DNA from: Stereum hirsutum FP-91666 SS1
Lineage: Eukaryota > Basidiomycota > Agaricomycetes > Russulales > Stereaceae
DNA length: 64,000 bases
Assembly: GCF_000264905.1 (NCBI RefSeq)
Contig: NW_006763148.1
Location: 1 to 64,000 of the forward strand
Reading direction: 5' to 3'
Positions 49,515-60,457 of this stretch are shown here, piece by piece (positions within the stretch are counted from its first letter, which is position 1; each line of letters opens with the position of its first letter). Both the position numbers and the translations under genes were made by a program. The notes below the pieces were generated by a model that was not told the DNA's origin, did not search any database, and was given only the letters and a program-made list of their open reading frames with translations.

Positions 49515-51870
49515 TCACGACTCATGAGCCCCTCCAACCCGCTCCGATGCCTTCAGGAATGTCTCACGAGGAAAACCATCGCGCGCAGCTCCCTTCCTCG
49601 GCCCGATAATGCATACACCGCGTCTCCGACCACGGATGAACTTTTGTCTTCGGCTGTTGCGCGAGTTGTTGAGGACGGGTATGGTGTGGAGGTTGGACGT
49701 GGACGTGCCAGATGAGGTGGTGGCGGTGGCGAAGAAAAAATCGGGGTGATTAAGGTTGAGACTGCGACGTCGAACGCGGTCATGAGTACAGGTGTGAGTG
49801 CGACTATGGCTGTGATTTGAGGAATGCGGAGGCGGTGATGAGCGATAGACGACAACTGTGTGAGGTCTGCGAAGGTCGCTGGCGATAGACGCAGAAAACC
49901 GCGAAAGATGGGCGTTTATCTCTACGTACGTCCCTTCATGCGCCAGAGGACAAGACCCTGCAGATAATGTTCTTTGGCTCAAAATTGGGCGGAAGACGAT
50001 CCAGAAGCGAAGAGACGGTCGAAATGTCCTCGGAGTGAAAAATAGAACAAAAAAAGGGACATATCTGCACGGACTCAAACAGCTGACATGGCAGCCACAC
50101 CGTGACTGGGTAGCGAAGAGGGAGATACATAGATATCAAGTAGGGTAGAAATGTAGAATAGAATGAAAGTGAAACAGGACGAGAAGATGAAAGGGAAAAT
50201 GAAGAAAGAAAGAGATACGCACTAAAGCTCCAGATGAAAGGACACCGACACAGCTCCCACTCGTCCGTGCGGAGCTGCTTCAAATAACGACCATCCATTC
50301 AGACGTCGGTTCGTTCGTTCGTTCGTCAGTCCATTCATCGGCTAGGTATCCACAGGCATCCGTGAGTGCGATTATCCACGTTCGGGATAGTCGTTCAAAC
50401 TGCAACGAGGAAAGTATGCGTCGAAAGTAACACGGTCAGTCCCCATTCTATCGAGCATGTCTGAAATTATTGCAAGGTTTGACATAGGGGAGGGAATGGA
50501 TGACGAAGAAAGGTGAAGAAAAGACGTACCACCTCGACGACCCAGCCGCTCCACCTCCAACTCTCTTTCTGCGTTGCGAACCACGCCGTATGACGATCCT
50601 GAATGATACATCAGCCTCAGTGTCAATGCACGAGAGACAAAACAACGATCTCAAGAGCTCGGGTAAATGATAATGTGAGAAGTGGACACGAACCTGTGAA
50701 AGAGCAGCGAGATGATTGAGATGCGATGCTGCTCATCGCTCAATCGAGGAGAGGGGCGGAGCTAGTTGATGGGGGAAGACAGGAAGCGAGTGTACGAGAG
50801 TTGGTGTAGTGCTGTAGACCAGATGTCCTGTGTCACGACGATCGCTATAAACGTTTTCAGACAAGAATAAAGTGGAGGGGTGCAAGGGAGCGGACGCAAG
50901 GTAGTGTGGCGTGAACAGCAGTGTGGCACGGGTACAATGGACGTGATACATATACACAACTAATCTAAAGAACGTACCTCCTAGATAATCGAAGTGTGAG
51001 GCCCAGCGTGAGTACACGGGGAGATCCAACGAAGAACATATTGATGATTGTCATCGCGCGGGTTATACATTAGGGAGGAGGTTGAGTTCCGCTTGCCGAA
51101 AATGGCGCTACATTCAGATGGAGGTTAGCAACAAGGACAAACCGAGGACAGAGAAAAAGGAGGAGGAGAAGGGAGACGGACGTACGTGAGTCTTGAGAAG
51201 TTGATGCATACGTTGACACGTTCGATCACGTACAGGAAATCGGTCTGGAGGACGAGCGAGTCTTCCGGATGGTCTAGCATCCTCCTCGGGTACTCCAACT
51301 CCTGCAAAGAATCCAGCCTTTGGCCGATCATGTCCTGTCGCTCGACAAATCTCTCCTACGCCAACCAATCGAAGGCGTCAGCCACCCACGTCTGAATAGG
51401 ATGTCTGTGTAACCACCAGCGACTCACCCTCTCCTCCAACAACCCATGACAAGCTTCCTGCGCGATCCGCCGTCTCTCCACCTCCCTCATCCCTCATCCG
51501 TCCTCTTAGCCTTGCCATAGACTTCCGCTATCCTCCCCACCAACATCTTATCAACGCACGACCAATCCTCGACCCGCTTCAAATGGTCCCTGAAATGCGC
51601 CTCCTGGCTATGCGCGACCGACATGTCTATGAGCGCAAACCTAACTTTGGACTGTTGAGCAACTTGGATAGGGGCAGTATGGTGGAGGTGTGAATATGGG
51701 TGTGAGGTGGTGGATGAGGAGGAACGACAGGGAACGCGGGAGGAGGTGTGGATGGAGGCTGTGGAGGGGGAATAATGGCTCTTGAGGATAGGGATGGAGG
51801 ACAAAATATGACGGAGAGGAATGGTGTGGAGGTTCCCCTTTCTCGCCACACATTAAAAGCAAACAATGAG
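49515..51870 (-). pseudogene. Decayed COG3 (Sec34) copy B
   Basis: COG3-like pieces occur in order on the minus strand. ALIDMSVAHSQEAHFRDHL then VEDW lies near 51650-51560, EVERRRIAQEACHGLLEER near 51490-51430, and ERFVERQDMIGQRLDSLQEL near 51355-51290. LVLQTDFLYVIERVNVCINF follows near 51265-51200, RQAELNLLP then TRAMTIINMFFVGS near 51100-51020, and YLKQLRTDEWELCRC near 50290-50240. Some introns are still plausible (GTGAGT...GCGTAG after LLEER). There is a frameshift near 51490-51500 at a GGATGAG duplication and another before TRAMT, and the C-terminal domain is not recognisable. It is better preserved at the 5' half than copy A. COG3 normally tethers intra-Golgi vesicles. Confidence 0.6.
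50309..50325. repeat. (GTTC)n microsatellite
   Basis: Four GTTC units in a row lie inside the COG3 copy B region, between exon-like pieces. Confidence 0.7.
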
Positions 51871-53047
51871 ACCTCTCCTCACAGCCATGTCTACTCGATC
51901 AGCATCATGCACCGATAAAGATTATGTTACTGACTATGCAATGCTTATGATTACATCGAAGGTCCCGACGATAGACCAAAAAGAGACAGGCCCGTCTCGC
52001 GAAGGCTGAAGCAGAACGCTGCACCCTGCGGTAACGTAGGTCAGCACAGGCCGGCGTTGTATATCAGAGGGAGCTGTTCACTTGTTTTAGAATGAAGCTA
52101 GCATGTAAGCATTTGGTGCTAGGAGTTCGTAGAGAACGAGAACGAGCGGAAAGGCGGGAACAGGCTGCTGTAATCTTATCTTATCAGTCCGGGATCACTC
52201 GCGTGGGTTAGCCCCGTCAACCTCGTGGCTTGACCTCCGCACTTGCTTAGACTTGCTTCCGAGTCCGTCAGAAGAACAACATCCGTCTTACTCGACTCTT
52301 GCTCCGTGCCTGTTGCCATCCACTTCCTCAAACCCTCTCGGAAGATGGCTGGCTAACAATGGAAATACTTTCGGATCTCTTCGACAAAATGAAATGGCAT
52401 GTGTGACGCCACTGGGTCCGCGGCTGTCAATCTACAAAAACTCCGAGTTTCGTACATACAGCAGCAACTCAAACTACCAAGACGCAAGGTCCAAACGCTT
52501 CATGTTTCTCGTTTAGTTTGAACCTGACGGGTAGAATAGACCATGGGATGCATCCCATTCCTGCTGCCGAACATTTACTTTCATACAACATTGCCGAACA
52601 AGGCCTGAAAACCTAAGCAAGGATTTGCTCGATGTTGGAGACTATCAGGTCGGATATACGACGGGCCACATGGATTGGACGGTAGAAGAAATCCTCGAGT
52701 ATGTCGCTCTCTCCCGTTCTTCATTTCTGCTCTACTGACCCTACACTCTTCGCCCTCGGTTTCGCTCCCTCGTGCTCTCGGGATGTTATCCCACGTTCTA
52801 TCGCTCCTAGCTTTCGAACGCGAATCATGCCTTTCTATCCGCCTTGGGTATTCCACTTGTGACGACAGATTACAGACTGCGCTACGTGTCCCAGCGCCCA
52901 GACTTAACATGCTGCGGTCTCCCCGACATGCACGATCTCATCGCCCACTTCGAAGAGCGTCACGTCTTCGTCCTCTTAAAAGTTAAAACATGCCGACCTC
53001 GGCTCTAACCACGTCTTCTCTTCCTCTGTGTTTTATCTTGCACATTA
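51871..53047. other. Gene-poor stretch
   Basis: Frames are under 110 codons and overlap on both strands. I see no motif, splice-linked exons or repeat. Confidence 0.35.
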
Positions 53048-53321
53048 GACCGTATCTGCAGCCCAGAATATGAGAGATTTCTTAACAAAAGAATCACTCA
53101 CTTTTTTATCAGCAGACTCGAAAATAACCGAAGCTGGACGTTCAAAAGTCGTAGGAAGCCGGAAACGCACTGTCTGCGCGTTGTGATTGGCTCGGACGGC
53201 CTCCGACCGCCATTTGAGACCTTCGCTCCACGCCTGTTTTATCGCTCCAAACTTTCAAATTTTCAGGAGAAAGACTGATATTCTCAAGTCCCCATTCATA
53301 TTTTGGGCTGCAGATACGGTC
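53048..53321. mobile_element. MITE, 274 bp, 26-bp TIRs, TA target site
   Basis: The left end and the reverse-complemented right end both read GACCGTATCTGCAGCCCA and match for 26 bp with one difference. TA flanks both ends (53046-53047, 53322-53323). There is no coding capacity. The ends differ from those of the elements at 31160 and 33585, so this is a third family. Confidence 0.85.
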
Positions 53322-53870
53322 TATTACAATTCCTAATGTCACCCCGCTCAGGCATCACAATTTCTATCTCTCTGTGCCCCCAAACACCATGGCACTTCGT
53401 GTTCCTACGCACAGCCCCGAGCGCTCTGCAGTCACACTCCTTCGACACCCAATATCGATCCCAATTCCATACCGGTATACCCTTTCTGGCGTCTCTTCCT
53501 CCGATTCTTTCCCCTCAACGGCGGTTTTGACTCAGACCTACTCGCCATTGACTGCTTTTCCCCTTCTCTCGTCTGCATTCTATGCTGCTTTACGGTGCGG
53601 CTATTTGTGACGGCTATCCTACTCCGACCCAATCTCCATGATAAAACATATTATACCTGGGTCCTGTTGGCTTGTCACGGTGTACATCATTACCAATGTA
53701 TCCTGCTGCTGTCGATTTTGCGTGCGTCTTCCACCATGGGAGTCGAGCAGGTGCACGGGCCGATCAGAGATAAGGCACGAAGAAATCGCACTCGACCGTC
53801 AGACCCATCTTGATTAACAGATCGCTCTAGATATTTCTTTTTCGATATAAGTTCACATCAAGAGTGTTCC
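53322..53870. other. Intergenic, nothing recognised
   Basis: Pyrimidine-rich sequence with short overlapping frames. It is presumably the 5' flank of the acetyltransferase gene. Confidence 0.3.
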
Positions 53871-55151
53871 ATGGAAGCAATATGCATACCCACGCTCAAA
53901 CGTATCAGTGCATCAGAACATCGTGTTGGACTGAACAAGCGATAGAAGATGATGCATGTTGCTCCGAATTCTCTCATGAGCAACTCGGCAGAAACCTGAT
54001 GTTGCCACTCCGCTCACAACGGTGCCATCTAACCGGACGAAGGTAAGTATTTGCTCTTGTGACTTGTTCACGCCCGCCGTCCCCACTCATCCCGCTTTCA
54101 TGCCAGCATACCTTGTACCGCATCCAACGGGTGAGCCCCACCTCTCCGAGACGTATTGAGCACCGAACTGAGTTCATAGATGCCCAGATTGACTGTGCGG
54201 TCGGAATCTGTATCCGCGCATACGACGGCGGTCAGTGTATGCACCAGTGTATTAAGTATCCCTATTGCTAACTTGGACCTCTCACAGATACTGCGCTAAA
54301 AGCTATGATTGGAGGTGATCTCAATCTTGCCGACATTTTTTTCCGCTCTATGCTACGAGGTGGCGCGCTCGAAGGCTCGCTCTATATTGCGAACGACGGA
54401 AAAGATGCCTCTGCTATCTCCTCGGTGTCTGTTTGCTTTCCGCCAGGCGTCTCTTGTTGGGGAAGGTGAGTTCCCTTGCACGACAGATCTTGCACTAGCT
54501 TATACTATGGTCTAGCGAAGAGCAGCGGAAACTGGGATTCTATGAGCTTTGGGACGGATTATCCCCTGAAACGAAACGTTGGTGGGAGGGTGTAAGTTCA
54601 TGATATGCTCGCATCTGCTATAATCTACTGACATCCTCACCGCTGATCAGTTTCAGAAGGACAATATTCAATGGTTGAGATCTCTACTAGGCCCAAATGT
54701 AAGTATCTGGGCGCGTCTCCTTTGTGAACTGTATTTCATTTGTGAACCTGAGTCAAATATTGCCTCCACAGCTCGGAACGGAATGGGTGGTCAGTCTCAT
54801 TGCGACCAACCCTGCTGAGCAGCACCAAGGTCTCGCCACATCTATCATGAATGCAGTCTGTGACCAGGTGCGACGTTCATCGAAGTCACATCGCCATCGA
54901 AAATGACTGACACTTAGTTCAGGCGGCGCGCGAGCACAGAATGGTGGGACTGTCTACGCAGACTGCGGACAATGTAAGCTGCCTATATCTTGTCCTACTG
55001 GATTCTTGTTCAATCCTGATATTGATCGACAATCCTTGCGAAGGCTGCGTGGTACGAAAGCCTAGGATTCACTAAGCTCGGTGAAAGACAAGTAGTAGCA
55101 CCGACGGATGACTTTCCTAGTATTTTGCTTGTGAAAGAGCATATCCAATAG
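53871..55151 (+). CDS. GNAT-family N-acetyltransferase
   Basis: Exons give HTLYRIQRVSPTSPRRIEHR, FIDAQIDCAVGICIRAYDG, then AMIGGDLNLADIFFRSMLRG, SLYIANDGKDASAISSVSV, LGFYELWDGLSPETKRWWEG, and LGTEWVVSLIATNPAEQHQG with LATSIMNAV. The last exon has AAWYESLGFTKLGERQVV and ends KEHIQ at 55151. The QxxGxA acetyl-CoA loop (QHQGLA) and the following AAxxxYxxxGF strand are GNAT hallmarks. The length of about 230-260 residues fits fungal members. The acceptor is unknown. The first exon is uncertain: the ATG at 53871 (MEAICIPTLKRISASEHRV) is plausible but must be spliced to an exon ending PLTTVPSNRTK. The rest of the frame is intact. Confidence 0.75.
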
Positions 55152-55184
55152 CAAGTCATGGTGGCCTCTTAATGTTAGGGAAAG

Positions 55185-55403
55185 TTAAATGCATGAATAC
55201 AACGGTACTGCATTTTTCAAAGCCTCTGCAGTAAACTTCTTTTTACCCTGCGGTCCTTCCCTCGAGTCCGCGGGTGGATGCCTACGCCTGTCTTCTTCAC
55301 CGGTATCATCTGTCAATTCAACATCAAAGATATCTCTCTGGAGGTCGAGCCTCGCGACCCGATTCAGGTCTGAATCCCTCTCGGAGTTTCCAGTGCTCGA
55401 CAT
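55185..55403 (-). CDS. Possible C-terminal exon of an unknown gene
   Basis: The open minus frame MSSTGNSERDSDLNRVARLD continues acidic and basic (DIFDVELTDDTGEEDRRR) and ends KNAVPLYSCI. Composition is protein-like, but upstream exons and a start are not evident, and I recognise no family. It is tail-to-tail with the acetyltransferase gene, 34 bp away. Confidence 0.25.
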   Translation of the reverse strand: MSSTGNSERDSDLNRVARLDLQRDIFDVELTDDTGEEDRRRHPPADSREGPQGKKKFTAEALKNAVPLYSCI

Positions 55404-57849
55404 AGGCCGAGTGAGCGTCGGTTGACAAGCAGGAAAAGGACAAGAAAAGAATATCCGGTCGTGGGTCAGACCACAAGGGTAGCGCGTCGAGGTCCATACT
55501 GAAGGGAGCAGCTCATGGATCTAGAGTGTGATATCCAGTTATACGCAGTGAGCGAGTGGATAGAACAGGGGTCTCAGACAGCGCGAGGAAGTCAACGAAT
55601 GAAAGCGACGTGGTTGTTTGTACCTGTTGATTTCCAAAGCCTTCGGCTCTCGGCCGAACGCCACAACACAGTGGCACCCGTCCCTTGCTCATTACAACCA
55701 CGACCTCAGCACCTCGATATCGACTGACTCGTTATTATACCATGGTCAATACTAGGCCTTGAACAGTGCGAATATGTTGAAATGATATAGCTGAAGGTGG
55801 CGTCGTTTTCTTGCTCCGATGCTCACAGCTTATCTCATTGCGTTCATCCAAACTTGAACATGAGTCGTCAAGCTGACCCTTGTCCAACCCTTCCAGCTAT
55901 AGGAGACCTAATGGGCGGCTTCAAAATGTATTTCGAGCTGGAGAGCCGTATGGTTTTATTTCTTCCTTGATGCGGGCATGACTAGCTATACTAATGTTAT
56001 TCGACTCTCTCCGTTCGGCAGTCTCTTCAAGCCATGCCAGACAAGGGCTCGCGGGCACTCTGCATCCTCACTCTCTTCGCTCACGACTTGGTGCATCACG
56101 ACTGTCCTTGATCGCATATTACCGGCTCAATACGAAGGATTTAGCCAAGATACGTAGCTTTGCGGATGATGAGGATAGAGCGATCTCGACGGTGATGAAG
56201 GCAGTCGATGCGTTGAGTGTGATGTATGAGGCGAAAGGTACGCATCCTTCTCCGAAATTTCTCTTTGGCCTTCCATCCCTTTAAAAGCCATCAGGTGGTT
56301 GCTAGACTTGTAAACGCAATGGTCATGGCTGACGGAAATGTAATACCGCACCTACCCTCCTCCCCATCCCCCTCTATCATCGTACCTATTCCAACCACGC
56401 AGACAGAACCCGCATCTCAGACACCGACGTCCGCGCAACCCAAGTCGAACCAGAGCGTCTCTGCACTCCCGAAACCGGTTACATCGCTACTTTCCTTCTA
56501 TCCTCTTCTGAGCTCTCCCTCATCGCGAGGGGCGTGGCCCGGATGAGCGAGCTCGCAGAGATCAATATCGACGTCAAAGGGGACGACAGTGTTTCGTGTG
56601 GCGGATTGAACGGAAGCTATTGAGGCCAGTGGGAAGGTCCCGCACCCGAATTCGAATCTGTGGAAGTCGGACATGGGGACCAGCGAGGAGGCGGTGGAAG
56701 TGAAGCCGGAAACGGATGTCGCAAGGGGTCTCGAGAACGTTGGAAAGGAGGTCGAGATGGCTGTAAAGACGGAGACGATCAATGATTTGGTGATGGATTA
56801 TTATCGAGTGGGCACCGACCTACGTGTAAAGTCAGAACGTGCAGAGGGCGATGGAAGGGAATCATCACTGGTATGGGTTATCCTTTCCATTTTTCTCTCC
56901 CCCTTCGTACATGTCCATCTCGATCAGTGTGGCTAATTCGGTCGTCGCGTAAAACCCTCCGGACAGATTCTCTAGAAACTCCACGATGTCCACCTTCGCC
57001 GTCCGATGTCCCTATCAAAGTGGAAAACATCGCATTTGCCTTCCCATCACGTAAACTTTTCCGTCGCCCTCAACATCTCTAAGCCTTTCCGAAATGCGCA
57101 TCACTCGCGGGTCTAGTCAAAGTCTCGCTTGAGAAGGAGCGTCCTCCAATCGTGCGTGTTTTCTTTGCATCCAAGTTACTACGGCACAAGTACGGGGGTT
57201 GAGGAATCGACTGACGAGCCCTGTTTGGCCACGTGTTCCAATAGGTGGAATACTCAGCCGACAACAGACTTGTCTAATATTAACCGGATCCAATGATCGG
57301 GCCCCGGGGGCGAGATAGCGGACGAAGAAGAATGTCCCTGGCAGCCTTCGCGCACTGCCAGTGCTGCTAGTTTCTCTGTCTCAGCCTTGATGGTGTCTCA
57401 TGCGCTTTCGCTCGTCAGCCCACACTCATGGGCACTTCCCTAGTGATGCACCGATCGCCAGGTCTAGCATGATAGACCTTGATGCTATATTTCTCTCGCG
57501 TGTATCTCCCTTGATATACCCCGGGATTGCTTTCACCGCTGTTTGGTGGCGTATCGAGGTGCCACTTGGCTGTGGCAACGCACACGCGTAAGCACCTGCG
57601 TACGGCCATTTTATGGCTCGATGCTCCTCTCTTGTCTGGTACTCCACGCAGTACGCTTCCACCAATTGCGTCCGCTCCGTGATTCTCTTTTGGTGAACTC
57701 AGCCAGCTTGGTAAACATCGAAGTTGTGCATCATGGACTCCGCTAGCGGCTCTGCCGTTCATCGAGAACGCTCATGAACACGATGAATTCGAGTCAAAGC
57801 TTAGACTTCCTGCTTCACTACCGTCGATCATCCATTTATTCCTCGCACT
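55404..57849. other. Region with one protein-like fragment
   Basis: On the plus strand near 56100-56240 a frame reads YYRLNTKDLAKIRSFADDED and STVMKAVDALSVMYEAKG, then reaches a GTACGC that could be a donor. Near 56673-56870 another reads GLENVGKEVEMAVKTETIND. They may be exons of one unknown gene, but I could not link them or find a start. The rest shows nothing. Confidence 0.3.
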
Positions 57850-58800
57850 CTAATTCTCCCAGATTTGATTGTCCGTTGGTTTCGGCTGCACGAGTTGCGA
57901 TTTGAATCCGTCATGTCCTAAGGTTCGTGTAGCATTGATAAAGAATGGATCGTGGTCGGGGCATATGCCCATATGCATGCCGAACCATTCTTCAGGATCA
58001 AAGAAATGTTTGTGGCTTTGGCCGAGTCCCAACCACAGATCGTAGAGGGCAGTCAGTTGCAATTTTATATCTCTGGAGAGGAATAGAACACAGTGAATGG
58101 GGCAAACATGGAGTCTGGAGACTGCATCGTTTTGTGCAGATGACAGACAGACACAGGCAACACTCTGTCTACTCTCCTCATATCTAGACGTCGTTAGCGC
58201 GACACCAAGCAATGCTCGCCGCACCAACACCATATTTTACAGACGGATATACCATGGGCTTGGCGAACCTTGTCAGCGGGTTTTGATATGAACTCATCGA
58301 CAGAAGTGCCTGTTTCGCCCTTTCGAGCAGTGTCGGGCCCTTGCCTCTCAGCTCAACTGTCATCTCAATTTGTTCGTGGTCGTCGAGGTTGCGGGTATCA
58401 TTGGATGATTTTGCGTCTTGATTGATCGAATTTAAAATGCTTTGAGCCCCTGTCTTTCAGATATGACGGCGGCGAGGATATGTCAGTCACTTTGCATCGG
58501 AGATGGAGTGATATATACCTGACCATCATTCGAAAAGCATCCGGTTATGCCTGTCGTCTTTTGGTGTCAACAGTTATCTCGTGATAGAGAATAACTGCCC
58601 TTGGGATCGTCAACAGCGCCATCGCGTGTCTGCATTATGTTCAGGATTATCCGACGTAGTCTCATTAGGATAACCACCTTCAGTGCCGTTGAAGGTCTCA
58701 GGACGGCGAGAAAGAGCGGCGGAGGTCAGGAACCTTGGCAGAATATCATAGAGTTCTTTGACGAGACTTGAGCTGCACAATCGAAAAGATATCGACACCG
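57850..58800 (-). CDS. Hypothetical protein, multi-exon
   Basis: Three minus-strand pieces look strongly coding. VKELYDILPRFLTSAALSRR continues through FNGTEGGYPNET (about 58770-58610). DDHEQIEMTVELRGKGPTLL continues through SSYQNPLTRFAKPMVYPS (about 58390-58240). DIKLQLTALYDLWLGLGQSH continues through FFDPEEWFGMHMGICPDHDP to QPKPTDNQIWEN and a stop at 57850. Together they would give at least about 190 residues. The start is not located. No signal peptide or membrane segment is seen. I do not recognise the family. Confidence 0.45.
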
Positions 58801-59275
58801 TTGTTTATCTTCAGTCTAATCTCCAAACCTAGCGTGGAGAGGCCACCCACGACCATGATGGTACGCGAAATTTGAATCACCGGTGCTTGCTTGACTGAGA
58901 TCTCCGGGTGCGCTAGGACATCTACTCGCCAATCTATCCTTTTCAGGTAGTCTCACGATAATTGGAAGGACTGTCATGCAAATCGGAATACGACGTGGTA
59001 CGATGGAACTCCGGCGCTCTGCGCCACTTCAATCCAAAGAGCTCATCGCGTCGCCACATCGCTTCGTCCCAACCTTCGACCATCGCTCTTCGCCTTCGCT
59101 GGCTTCTGCTGTCTTCTCCCCAAACTACTGAACACGACCACCACGCAGGCCCAAACAATGCGCACACTAAATGCTCGGGGTCGGTGTGCACAGCGGCCGA
59201 TTCAGACCCTGTCTCAACTGGCACTCGACGTTTAGGTCGAACGCTTTGTGCATCGCCCCGTTGCTCCCTCGGCGC

Positions 59276-59281
59276 TATAAA
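59276..59281 (+). promoter_or_regulatory. TATA box (TATAAA)
   Basis: TATAAA lies 70 bp upstream of the ATG of the LURP-one-like gene, a usual distance. Confidence 0.4.
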
Positions 59282-59350
59282 CCTCGCGTTCTACCCTCCC
59301 ATACCTCCACGCTCGCCCAAAGGCAATTACCCACATCGAAACGACTCACA

Positions 59351-60137
59351 ATGGGTCTCTTCGGACACTACACCCAAATCCGTCCTCCTCCAGCCCTGAT
59401 GCCGCCTTCTGCGCCCTCCACGTCGAGACGCTCGTCATAAAGGAGAAGACGTGGTGTTTCAGTTTTTAGTATCCAGAATTCGGCTGGGCAGTATGTGGTG
59501 CGGTGTCATGGGCAGACTTTTTGTTGCCCCGATCGCAAAGGTGCGTATGGCTCTTTTGCCATGGTTGATTATTTGTTAAACGTCGTCCCACAGAGTTCAG
59601 ATATGAATGCCAAATGCCGCTCTTCACCGTGCGCAACAAGGTGCTCGCGCTCCACAAGACGCAGATGATCGAGGCCATGGAGGGCACCGATCTCTGTACG
59701 GTCAAGAAAAAGTTCTCTAGTGTGTTCCTCTCATCCTCCTCCTCTCCTCTTTTCTCCCTTTTCCTCGTCCCCATTCCCCGTCTCGTTTTCATCCTCCGTA
59801 TCGCTCACTGCTTTATTGTTTACCATCGAACCTAACAGTCGTGTCCTCACGCATGATCGTCTCCGTTCACAACCTCGCCCCCGCAAACGCAGCATCTTCC
59901 TCGCGCGACCGAATGTAAGTGGGACTGGCTCATCGTTTGTTTCGTCTTTTTATTCTACTGCCGGCACGGCGATTCTGTGCGATGATTTTGCTTCGCTTTT
60001 GAGATATATACGCCACTCTTTTTCCCTCGCCCTTCGTCTTTCACCCATTGCGCCTCTCTTTCTTTTCTCGTCTGCAAGATATCGCGTGAGATCTCGAACA
60101 TGCATATGAGGGAGGTCATTGGGGGTAGCAGAATGTG
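59351..60137 (+). pseudogene. LURP-one-related (tubby-like C-terminal fold) gene, frameshifted
   Basis: The start MGLFGHYTQIRPPPALMPP is the typical beginning of fungal LURP-one-related proteins. The next family segment, ETLVIKEKTWCFS, is in another frame, and QNSAGQYVVRCHGQTFCCP in a third. An intron (GTGCGT...CCACAG) leads to FRYECQMPLFTVRNKVLALH and EGTDLCTVKKKFS. Later pieces are SSRMIVSVHNLAPANAAS and KISREISNMHMREVIGG near 60075-60132. The order matches the family, but two shifts in the first 120 bp lack splice signals, so I infer a damaged gene. The fold is a beta-barrel around a central helix. Its cellular role in fungi is unknown. Confidence 0.6.
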
Positions 60138-60370
60138 CGTTTCTTTTTTTGGCTCGACTTTGGTTGTCCTTGCTTTTCGTATTTTTTCCGCCGCACCTCG
60201 TTTCTATCGCTCTTGTTCGATCCTCACGTTTAGTATTTCCGTTTCATTTTGCACTTTTATTCGATGGTAGAGGTTGGTTCTGCGGATGGAATGCGTCGCC
60301 TTTCGGCCTCGACCTCAGACAATGCTCGAATATCTTGCTCGATGCATCGTCATTCTCATCGTATCGGGTC

Positions 60371-60457
60371 CATTGTCTCGGGCGAACGGCCGTTGTCATC
60401 GTCTCCGATCAAGGGACATCGCCCCGGGCGAAAGGCCATCGTCTCGGGCGAACGGCT
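60371..60457. repeat. Short imperfect direct repeats, three units
   Basis: Units near 60374, 60418 and 60438 share the core (A)TCGTCTCGGGCGAACGGC with 1-4 changes. They lie in a GC-rich patch downstream of the LURP-one-like gene. Confidence 0.55.

Noticed and set aside
60371..60457. CRISPR-like spacing of repeats
   Set aside because: Only three imperfect units with unequal spacing in a eukaryotic genome; simple local duplication is enough.
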